Assembly (NCBI GenBank): GCA_022793195.1
Contig: JAAWCJ010000006.1
Coordinates: forward strand, 107,908-171,907
Source: Lachnospiraceae bacterium
GTDB lineage: Bacteria > Bacillota > Clostridia > Lachnospirales > Lachnospiraceae
DNA length: 64,000 nucleotides
Direction of reading: 5' to 3'
Shown here one piece after another: positions 7,596 to 14,371 of this stretch. Position numbers and translations under genes: made by a program. The notes under the pieces are model-generated. The model had not been told where the DNA came from, made no database searches, and saw only the letters and a program-made list of their open reading frames with translations. The number at the start of each line of letters is the position of its first letter. Within the stretch, counting starts at the first letter, position 1.

Positions 7596-9041
7596 TCAAT
7601 GGAGAACCTCCCCCTCCGATATACTGGAACCATGTAGTGCAATATGGTCGTAAGTACGAAGGCTATAGTATACATTTTTTTCTGCAATGCAATATTCATT
7701 GTTTTCATCTATGATATTTATATATCGGAAAGAGGCATATCCACGGTTTACATTATAAACTCCGGTCAGAGTTTCTTTTTCTGCCACCCGGAACCGTTCA
7801 TTGGAATCCGGCAGAATAATCATATCTCCGGTAGAAAAATTGTCTGTGGAAATATAACAGTATTCCTGTGGTGTTTCTGTCTGCTGTTCTGTCCCTTTGT
7901 TTTCTATATCTTGCTTATGATCTGTAATACGAAAAATATCGGCTGCCACAAATTCTGTGGAAACAGAACCATCTTCCCTGTAAATTTCTTTATAAAATCC
8001 CTCTGCAGAACTATTTCCTCCGGTAGTCAGATATTCTAAAGGAATTACAAAAGCTTCCCGATTAACCAAAGCGGTTTTTGGAATTTTTAATCCCTCTACC
8101 TGAGATGTTTTAATCTCGATTTCCACAAAACGCTCGTCTGCAAATTGTACCATATACTGATTTAGCGTAAGTACACCATAGGAAGCTCCGTCCGCCCCAC
8201 GGACGATAGAAAACCCCGCTTCTGCCATCAGGTCTTTTTGGGGAAAACGGACAGACACGGTATTTTTTTCCTGATAAAGAGCCAAATCTTCTTCTGTCAA
8301 CGGAATCACCACAGACCATCCGTCTCCTGTGATCATCCGGTAAACAGGGCTGCCGCTGTTTACAAGCATGCCTCCGGTATAGATTGTTTTTTTATAGTTT
8401 TCACTCGAAAAGGTTTCTGCAGAAATCTGTTCCGGCGTAAGCCCTTCCATTCCATCTGTGGAATAAAGAACGATTCCACTGGCTGTGGCAGGACACTTCC
8501 GGAAAGAAACAGATATTTCTCCTGCATTTTGTTCGTTTAATTCATGCAGCGTATTTACATTCATATATTCCATCAACATGGAAGATAACTTCGCATTGAT
8601 ATCATACACTTCTGAAAAATGATTATCTGAATAAACCGCACTGAAATCTGATAGTTGTTTCTTTAACTCTTTTAAGTTTTCATCCGAAAGACGGCTTCCA
8701 TTTCCGGAAGTATTATTTAAATATTCCATCACGGAACCGCTTTCATCAACTGTATAAATCAAATCCCCCACTGCCGCCTTTTGCTTTTCACGAAGGTAAT
8801 AGTTGACATATCCTGCATAATCAGAAGTAACCAGTGTTTCTTCCCGAAGGATAACCCCAGTATAGTAGGCAGTGTTTGCAATATCTCCATCTAAAACTTC
8901 ATACATTTTTATCTTTGGGGACATTATATAACGAATAACCATAATGGTCAGATATAAGAAAATAACAGCAAAGACAACAATGCCGATATTCCATTTTCTT
9001 GTTTTTCTGTACCGGATAATATTTTTTTCTGTCTTTGCCAC
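7596..9041 (-). CDS. HlyD-like single-pass membrane protein next to sepF
   Basis: The 481-residue protein starts at GTG 9041 (AAGGGAG upstream). One membrane segment lies at about residues 16-36; the rest would be outside the cell. A lipoyl/biotin-like hairpin region follows (GVILREETLVTSDYAGYV, about 62-80), then a helical part and beta-rich repeats, so it resembles HlyD membrane-fusion proteins and would be annotated as an efflux adaptor. No ABC or RND transporter is nearby, and the neighbours are division genes. A role in envelope or division is an inference from context only. Confidence 0.7.
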   Translation of the reverse strand: MAKTEKNIIRYRKTRKWNIGIVVFAVIFLYLTIMVIRYIMSPKIKMYEVLDGDIANTAYYTGVILREETLVTSDYAGYVNYYLREKQKAAVGDLIYTVDESGSVMEYLNNTSGNGSRLSDENLKELKKQLSDFSAVYSDNHFSEVYDINAKLSSMLMEYMNVNTLHELNEQNAGEISVSFRKCPATASGIVLYSTDGMEGLTPEQISAETFSSENYKKTIYTGGMLVNSGSPVYRMITGDGWSVVIPLTEEDLALYQEKNTVSVRFPQKDLMAEAGFSIVRGADGASYGVLTLNQYMVQFADERFVEIEIKTSQVEGLKIPKTALVNREAFVIPLEYLTTGGNSSAEGFYKEIYREDGSVSTEFVAADIFRITDHKQDIENKGTEQQTETPQEYCYISTDNFSTGDMIILPDSNERFRVAEKETLTGVYNVNRGYASFRYINIIDENNEYCIAEKNVYYSLRTYDHIALHGSSISEGEVLH

Positions 9042-9054
9042 AGAATCTACTCCC

Positions 9055-9084
9055 TTGACATGGAAAATCTTTCCATAATAATAT
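9055..9084 (+). promoter_or_regulatory. Predicted promoter for the DUF378 gene, with overlapping palindromes
   Basis: TTGACA (9055-9060) and TAATAT (9079-9084) are 18 bases apart. The spacer and -10 are covered by two small palindromes (TGGAAA-ATC-TTTCCA at 9061-9075, and TTCCATA-ATAA-TATGGAA), which could be protein-binding sites. Confidence 0.45.
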
Positions 9085-9127
9085 GGAAAAATACGAATAC
9101 ACTAGACATAAAAGGAGGGAAACAACT

Positions 9128-9340
9128 ATGAACTCAAAGCCACTGGATTATACAGCCCTTGCTATCACGATCATTGGTGCAATTAACTGGGGCCTGATTG
9201 GATTTTTCCGTTTCAATCTGGTTACATTTCTCCTGGGCGACATGACACTGCTTTCCCGTATTGTCTACGGAATTGTAGGTATCTGCGGATTGTATCTGAT
9301 CAGCATGTTTGGCCGTGTAGGAAATAATAGCCACGAATGA
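9128..9340 (+). CDS. DUF378 small membrane protein
   Basis: The 70-residue protein has two membrane segments (about 8-30 and 38-60) with the DUF378 signature AINWGLIGFFRFNLV. Function of the family is unknown. The ATG at 9128 is chosen because AAAGGAGGG lies 8 bases upstream; an upstream ATG in frame has no ribosome site. It stands alone on the plus strand among minus-strand operons. Confidence 0.85.
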   Translation: MNSKPLDYTALAITIIGAINWGLIGFFRFNLVTFLLGDMTLLSRIVYGIVGICGLYLISMFGRVGNNSHE

Positions 9341-9380
9341 ATATGTAAAATCTGCACAGAAGAAAAAACTTCTATACGGT

Positions 9381-9411
9381 AAAAAAGGGCGGGACGTGAA
9401 ACCACGTCCCG
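9381..9411 (-). terminator. Intrinsic terminator between convergent genes
   Basis: A 9-bp GC-rich hairpin (9390-9398 with 9403-9411, loop AAAC) is followed on the minus strand by six T (9381-9386). It serves the P-loop gene at 9441-9860 and may also stop DUF378 transcription. Confidence 0.8.
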
Positions 9412-9440
9412 AACCATATTTATAATGATTATGTAAGTGC

Positions 9441-9860
9441 CTACAGGGAAACAATTACTTTAGACTGTGCATGTTCCGGCAAATCCTGTGCATCCAGGGA
9501 AATACTTAAAATAAGGGTAACACCATACTGCTGTCCGATCTGCTCCAATTCAATCAATTCAGAAGAAATATCTTTTCCTTCCAAATGAGCCAGTTTTAAG
9601 AAACTGTCTAAAAAGAGATACTCCAAATCATAGTCCTGTGAAATAATCCCACATAAAAATCCAATAAAAGCATTGTAAGAACGAATCGGATAGTCATAGA
9701 CATTGATCAAACGAACTTTATTGTCCAGCTCGTGCATATTTTTTGTGTTTTTATCAAGATACACAAGGGATCCTTTACACTCTTTCACAGCCAGATTCGC
9801 TTTTTCAAGCAGAAATTTTGTTTTTCCCTTACCCATCTTTCCTGCTATGATTTGCACCAT
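9441..9860 (-). CDS. Small P-loop ATPase-like protein, function unknown
   Basis: This 139-residue protein has a Walker A motif GKMGKGKT (residues 7-14) and a probable Walker B (LEYLFLDS, about 79-86), with a final strand ending in KVIVSL. It resembles the small twitching-motility/thymidine-kinase-like ATPases often left as hypothetical in Clostridia. No partner gene is apparent. It has its own promoter and terminator, so it is a single-gene unit. Confidence 0.75.
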   Translation of the reverse strand: MVQIIAGKMGKGKTKFLLEKANLAVKECKGSLVYLDKNTKNMHELDNKVRLINVYDYPIRSYNAFIGFLCGIISQDYDLEYLFLDSFLKLAHLEGKDISSELIELEQIGQQYGVTLILSISLDAQDLPEHAQSKVIVSL

Positions 9861-9910
9861 AATGCACTCCTCCTTTAGTCACTGGTTATAATTTTGTAAG
9901 CCGTATTCTA

Positions 9911-9939
9911 ATTATAGTATAAATTACCGAAAAGTACAA
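9911..9939 (-). promoter_or_regulatory. Strong predicted promoter for the small P-loop ATPase
   Basis: TTGTAC (9934-9939) and TATAAT (9911-9916) are 17 bases apart on the minus strand, immediately after the stop codon of the carboxypeptidase gene. Confidence 0.65.
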
Positions 9940-9942
9940 TCC

Positions 9943-10971
9943 TTATTTCTGAATTTTTGAAAGTAAGGCCGTCATATTTTCATAAAGAGAATTCCGGCTG
10001 GCTGCCTTTAAAACAACAGAAATATATGTTTCTCCCTGAGAGCCAGAAGAAGCCAAAGAAAGACAATATCCGGCTTCCGGAGTTGTACCGGTCTTTCCGC
10101 CTATGGGTGTTACACCATAAGGAGCTTCCGCATTTCCGGTAAAATACCAGATACCCCGTGCCCAGGTTTTTGTGACAGGATTCCCATTATTGGTATACTG
10201 GGCCGTATACGAAGGAACCCCGATCACTTCCAGAAACTTGTCATAATTTAAAAGTTCATTATAAATCAAATAAATATCGTAAGCTGTAGTATAATGCTCC
10301 GGATCCGTAAGGCCATGGGCATTGACAAAATGGCTTCCTGTCGCACCAATAAGAATTGCTTCTTCATTCATAAGAGAAACAAATTCTTTTTCCCCTCCGG
10401 CAACCAGCCAGGCAATCACATTGGCCGCATCATTTCCGGAGGGAAGCATCAATCCATATAAAAGCTGCTCCAGGTTTAGTGTATCTCCCGGAGAAAGCCC
10501 CGCCACGGAAGAAGCCGGATCTAAATTCGCAAGCATTTCTTCTGTCACTGTGATCTCGGCAGATAAATCTCCATGTTTCAGTGCCGTAAGAAACGTCATA
10601 CATTTGGTGACACTGGCCGGATAAAGCGGCTCATAAGCATTATGGCTGTATAAAACTTCCCTGTCTGTACGGTTAAATATAATTCCCGCCTCTGCAGTGA
10701 CTGCCGCATCAGATTCTGATTCCTCCGCTACACAAAGCTTTTCAGCAAACAAGGGAAGGCGGGAAAATTCTGTCTGGGCGCTGAAAGTTTTTTTCTCTGT
10801 ATTGTTTTCATAGAGAGTCAAAACCGGAATATCCTGTGTCTCCTCTTTGGAAAAAGGGTCTATAACCAGATAAGCGGCAGCTACTCCAAGGGCAAGGATC
10901 AGACATATGATAACTATATGAATAACAATCCTTGTCTGCCTGACTTGCCTGGCGGTTTTTTTTCTGGACAT
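9943..10971 (-). CDS. D-alanyl-D-alanine carboxypeptidase (class A low-mass PBP)
   Basis: The 342-residue protein has an N-terminal signal anchor (about 14-35) and the serine-peptidase S11 motifs: SVTK (SxxK, about residue 119), SGN (about 178) and KTG (about 295). Such enzymes trim the terminal D-Ala from peptidoglycan stem peptides. It lacks the long C-terminal amphipathic domain of PBP5 (342 residues). It ends the mre-min-rodA gene series, 35 bases after mgsA. Confidence 0.92.
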   Translation of the reverse strand: MSRKKTARQVRQTRIVIHIVIICLILALGVAAAYLVIDPFSKEETQDIPVLTLYENNTEKKTFSAQTEFSRLPLFAEKLCVAEESESDAAVTAEAGIIFNRTDREVLYSHNAYEPLYPASVTKCMTFLTALKHGDLSAEITVTEEMLANLDPASSVAGLSPGDTLNLEQLLYGLMLPSGNDAANVIAWLVAGGEKEFVSLMNEEAILIGATGSHFVNAHGLTDPEHYTTAYDIYLIYNELLNYDKFLEVIGVPSYTAQYTNNGNPVTKTWARGIWYFTGNAEAPYGVTPIGGKTGTTPEAGYCLSLASSGSQGETYISVVLKAASRNSLYENMTALLSKIQK

Positions 10972-11006
10972 AATCTTATCTTTTAAACTCCTGTTTTATT
11001 GGCACC

Positions 11007-11402
11007 TTACTTAAACGCTTCTCTCCATTCCATATCCCCCCGTTCCATCGCTTTCACTAAAAGCTCCGCAGTAGCCAGGTTGGTAGCCAAAGGAATGTTA
11101 TGCACATCACAAAGGTTAAAAACATTAAACACATCCGGTTCATGTGACTTGGGATGAAGTGGATCGCGAAGAAAAATCATCAAATCAATCTGATTACTCT
11201 CAATCTGTGCTGCAAGCTGCTGCTCTCCACCCAAATGTCCTGCCAGAAATTTGTGTACTGTTAAATTTGTAACTTCTTCAATCAGACGCCCCGTGGTTCC
11301 TGTGGCATAAAGCTGATGTCTGCATAAAATCCCCCGATATGCAATTACAAAATTCTGCATCAGCTTTTTCTTTGTGTCATGGGCGATAAATCCCACATTC
11401 AT
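11007..11402 (-). CDS. mgsA: Methylglyoxal synthase
   Basis: MgsA turns dihydroxyacetone phosphate into methylglyoxal. The 131-residue protein has the family features FIAHDTKK at the N-terminus, the phosphate-binding TGTTG, LGGEQQLAA, and the catalytic Asp in FLRDPL. It starts 2 bases after rodA. Linkage of mgsA to rodA and the min genes is common in Clostridia and probably has no direct functional meaning. Confidence 0.96.
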   Translation of the reverse strand: MNVGFIAHDTKKKLMQNFVIAYRGILCRHQLYATGTTGRLIEEVTNLTVHKFLAGHLGGEQQLAAQIESNQIDLMIFLRDPLHPKSHEPDVFNVFNLCDVHNIPLATNLATAELLVKAMERGDMEWREAFK

Positions 11403-11404
11403 AC

Positions 11405-12553
11405 TTAAAACCCTCCTCTGTTATTTTCATAGTTTCGTTGTAGCCCCACATTTAATACCAATCCCATTCCCATAAAAATACTAAGTAATGAACTTAAACC
11501 CGCGCTTATAAAGGGAAGCGGAAGCCCCGTATTGGGTAAAAGACCTGTCGCAACTCCGATATTTACAAAAGATTGAAAAGCAATCAATGCCGCAATACCG
11601 CTGCAGATTAATCTGCCTGACAAATCTCTGGCCCGTACAGCCATATAGATACATTCTGCCACAAGAATCAGGAGAAGGGCAATGATAATCACACTTCCCA
11701 CAAATCCCACTTCCTCGCCGATGACAGCGAAGATAAAGTCACAGTCTTCTTCTGAAAGGAAATTACCATTTTTCACAGAAGCCAACGTGGTATTTGCAAG
11801 CCCTTTCCCGTGAAGCTGTCCTGAACCGATAGCCATAATGGAATTCATCTGCTGCTGAGTATTGTCCACCGGATATTTAGATGGATTAATCCAGGACATA
11901 ATCCGGTTGACCTGGTACGGTTCCAAAAGCTTTTGTCCCTCCTGCTGGATTGTATAAATAAACCATATGCCAAAGGGAACCAACAGGGCCAAAACGCCCC
12001 CTATCCATTTATAACTGAGCTTTGCCACATAAATCATAATCACAAAAATCACCACTACCACCAGGGTCGTAGACAGATTCGGCTGATCAAAAATCAAATA
12101 AGCCGGAACGGCAAAAAGCACCAGAGAGCTTAAAACAATCCGTACCGTACTGATGGTCTCCCGATGTTTGTAAAAAAACATGGCAAAAAAGCAAATCAGC
12201 ATGATTTTGGAAAACTCCGAGGGCTGAATCTGACCAATGACCGGAAGGTTTAGCCAGCGCTGCGCACCAACGCCGCTGACACTGCCCATAAACTTTGTGG
12301 CCAACAACATGGCGATATTGACAGCATAAATAGGCCAGTAAAGCAACAGAATCCAGTGGTAATCGACAAGGGAGATGAAGATCATACAGAAAATCCCCAC
12401 TGCCACACCGAAAATCTGTTTATAATAAGTTGCTGTACCTGTTCCAATGCTTGCACTTTTCACAAAAAGAATTCCGATCACCGACAAAGCCAGAACAAAT
12501 AAAATCAATCTTATATTGTAATATCGAAAATGGTACTCTTTAAATTTAAACAT
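11405..12553 (-). CDS. rodA: RodA/FtsW SEDS-family peptidoglycan glycosyltransferase
   Basis: The 382-residue protein has about ten membrane segments and the SEDS signature region (QPSEFSKI near residue 116, and the C-terminal TGLLPNTGLPLPFISAGLSS). SEDS proteins polymerise glycan strands together with a class B PBP; the class B PBP at 14372-17266 in the same operon is its likely partner. RodA is preferred over FtsW because of the mreCD-pbp2 context. Confidence 0.93.
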   Translation of the reverse strand: MFKFKEYHFRYYNIRLILFVLALSVIGILFVKSASIGTGTATYYKQIFGVAVGIFCMIFISLVDYHWILLLYWPIYAVNIAMLLATKFMGSVSGVGAQRWLNLPVIGQIQPSEFSKIMLICFFAMFFYKHRETISTVRIVLSSLVLFAVPAYLIFDQPNLSTTLVVVVIFVIMIYVAKLSYKWIGGVLALLVPFGIWFIYTIQQEGQKLLEPYQVNRIMSWINPSKYPVDNTQQQMNSIMAIGSGQLHGKGLANTTLASVKNGNFLSEEDCDFIFAVIGEEVGFVGSVIIIALLLILVAECIYMAVRARDLSGRLICSGIAALIAFQSFVNIGVATGLLPNTGLPLPFISAGLSSLLSIFMGMGLVLNVGLQRNYENNRGGF

Positions 12554-12563
12554 ATTTTATCCT

Positions 12564-12845
12564 TTATTTACTAGGATTCCCATTTTTCATATCTCTAATT
12601 GGGATATTTGCAAAAAGTGCAGGAACAGATCCGTGTCCTCCCTCGGACTGTGTCTGCGTAATCTGAATATCCAGAGCTTCCGTATCCACATCCATATATT
12701 TGGAAATCACTTTTATAATATCGTTTTTTATCGCTTCCATAATTTCAGGAGAACAGTTGGCCCGATCGGAAACCAAAAGAAGCTTTAACCGGTCCTTCGC
12801 CACATTCCCTGACTTGTTCTTTGAAAAAAAGTCAAACAGACCCAT
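12564..12845 (-). CDS. minE: Cell division topological specificity factor MinE
   Basis: The 93-residue protein has the N-terminal MinD-binding/membrane-targeting part (MGLFDFFSK) and the C-terminal dimer domain (DIIKVISKYMDVD). MinE drives pole-to-pole MinCD oscillation. Presence of MinE rather than only DivIVA shows an oscillating Min system. It is 12 bases after minD. Confidence 0.95.
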   Translation of the reverse strand: MGLFDFFSKNKSGNVAKDRLKLLLVSDRANCSPEIMEAIKNDIIKVISKYMDVDTEALDIQITQTQSEGGHGSVPALFANIPIRDMKNGNPSK

Positions 12846-12857
12846 GACGTCTCCTCC

Positions 12858-13649
12858 TTATTTCTTTTTAAAAGCCCCGGCCAATCTGGAAAAAAAGCCG
12901 TTTTTCACATTCAAATCCAGCATAGGAACATCCTCGCCGGTGATACGTCTCGCAATATTCATATAGGCCTGTCCGGCCAGGCAGTCGGAACCGGTGAGCG
13001 GTTCTCCCTGATTACTGGAAATAACGATATTTTCGTCATCGGGAACTGCCCCAATCAGACGGACCGCCAGGATATCAATGACATCCTCAATGGACATCAT
13101 ATCTCCCCTCTTCACCATATCCATGCGAATCCGATTGATAATCAGATCAATACGGCGGATTCCATTGGCTTCCAAAAGGCCAATGATCCGGTCAGCATCC
13201 CGGATGGCTGACACTTCAGGCGTTGTGACGACCACTGCCCGGTCAGCTCCTGCTATCGCATTTTTAAATCCCTGCTCAATACCGGCCGGACAATCTAAAA
13301 GTATGTAATCAAATTCTCCTCTAAGGGAATCAATCAGTTTTTTCATCTGTTCCGGGGAAACACTGGATTTATCTCTGGTTTGGGCCGAAGGCAGAAGTTG
13401 GAGACTGGGATAACGCTTGTCCTTAATAAGAGCCTGGCTTAAGCGGCAGCTTCCTTCAATCACATCAACCAGATTATAAACAATTCTGTTTTCCAGCCCC
13501 ATGACCACATCCAGGTTTCTGAGTCCGATATCGGTGTCAATCAATACGACTTTTTTGTTTAACATGGCAAGGCCTGTTCCCAAATTGGCAGAAGTAGTGG
13601 TTTTTCCGACTCCGCCTTTCCCGGACGTAATGACAATCACTTCACTCAT
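12858..13649 (-). CDS. minD: Septum site-determining ATPase MinD
   Basis: MinD is a membrane-bound ATPase that recruits MinC. The deviant Walker A GKGGVGKTT is at residues 10-18 and the C-terminal amphipathic helix ends FFSRLAGAFKKK. I choose the ATG at 13649 (263 residues) because GGAGG lies 10 bases upstream; an upstream in-frame ATG would sit on the ribosome site itself. Confidence 0.96.
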   Translation of the reverse strand: MSEVIVITSGKGGVGKTTTSANLGTGLAMLNKKVVLIDTDIGLRNLDVVMGLENRIVYNLVDVIEGSCRLSQALIKDKRYPSLQLLPSAQTRDKSSVSPEQMKKLIDSLRGEFDYILLDCPAGIEQGFKNAIAGADRAVVVTTPEVSAIRDADRIIGLLEANGIRRIDLIINRIRMDMVKRGDMMSIEDVIDILAVRLIGAVPDDENIVISSNQGEPLTGSDCLAGQAYMNIARRITGEDVPMLDLNVKNGFFSRLAGAFKKK

Positions 13650-13679
13650 TTTTTTTTTCCTCCAATTCAAATTCCTGCA

Positions 13680-14354
13680 CTATGAGAAACTTACCTCGTC
13701 AATCACGTCCCTGCAAAGAGGTTCTATATGGATGCTTCCCAGATCCAGATACGCAATCTGTGCGCCATCGGACACTTTTCGCCTGCCACTTATACGGGCA
13801 GTCACTTCTCCGATGCGGATTTGAATGGGGTCCATCTCCAGGGCCACGACGATGGCGTGTTTCTTCCCGCCCAGTCCGGCAATAGCCGTACCGTGCAGAG
13901 CGCCGAGCACAATGATATTTCCTTTCGCAACAATCCTGGCGCCGGGGTTCACATCACCGAGCATAATGATGCTTCCCTCTGCCTCCAGCGCCTGTCCGGA
14001 GCGGAGCGTCCCTTTATAGAACTGGCCGCTTCCAAAAGGCTGTCTGTTTGCTTCCTCTTTGGCCTTTTCTTCCAGCGCTTGCCGGAAAAAGGCTTCTCGT
14101 GCTTTGTCCGTGTCGATGACACAGGAGATTTCAATCTCTGAATTTTCACAAATGGTATTTACAATTACATTAATTTCCTCCGTCGTAAGTGTTCGTCCCT
14201 CAAAGGAAATGGCCATTTTCGCCCCGCGGAAAAATCTGGCGGATTCCTGAAACTTTTCCCTGATATCTTCAAGCAACTTCTCCATAGGAAGCTCCTCATC
14301 AAGGAATACGGAAAGGCCGTAATTATTTCCTTTGATAATGACTGTCTGCCGCAT
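13680..14354 (-). CDS. minC: Septum site-determining protein MinC
   Basis: MinC inhibits FtsZ polymerisation away from midcell. The 224-residue protein has a variable N-terminal FtsZ-binding domain (about 1-100) and a C-terminal beta-helix domain (about 115-215) with the repeated G-rich turns EGSIIMLGDVNPGARIVAKG and GALHGTA. It starts 17 bases after pbp2. Confidence 0.94.
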   Translation of the reverse strand: MRQTVIIKGNNYGLSVFLDEELPMEKLLEDIREKFQESARFFRGAKMAISFEGRTLTTEEINVIVNTICENSEIEISCVIDTDKAREAFFRQALEEKAKEEANRQPFGSGQFYKGTLRSGQALEAEGSIIMLGDVNPGARIVAKGNIIVLGALHGTAIAGLGGKKHAIVVALEMDPIQIRIGEVTARISGRRKVSDGAQIAYLDLGSIHIEPLCRDVIDEVSFS

Positions 14355-14371
14355 TTTCTCACCCCATGGTC

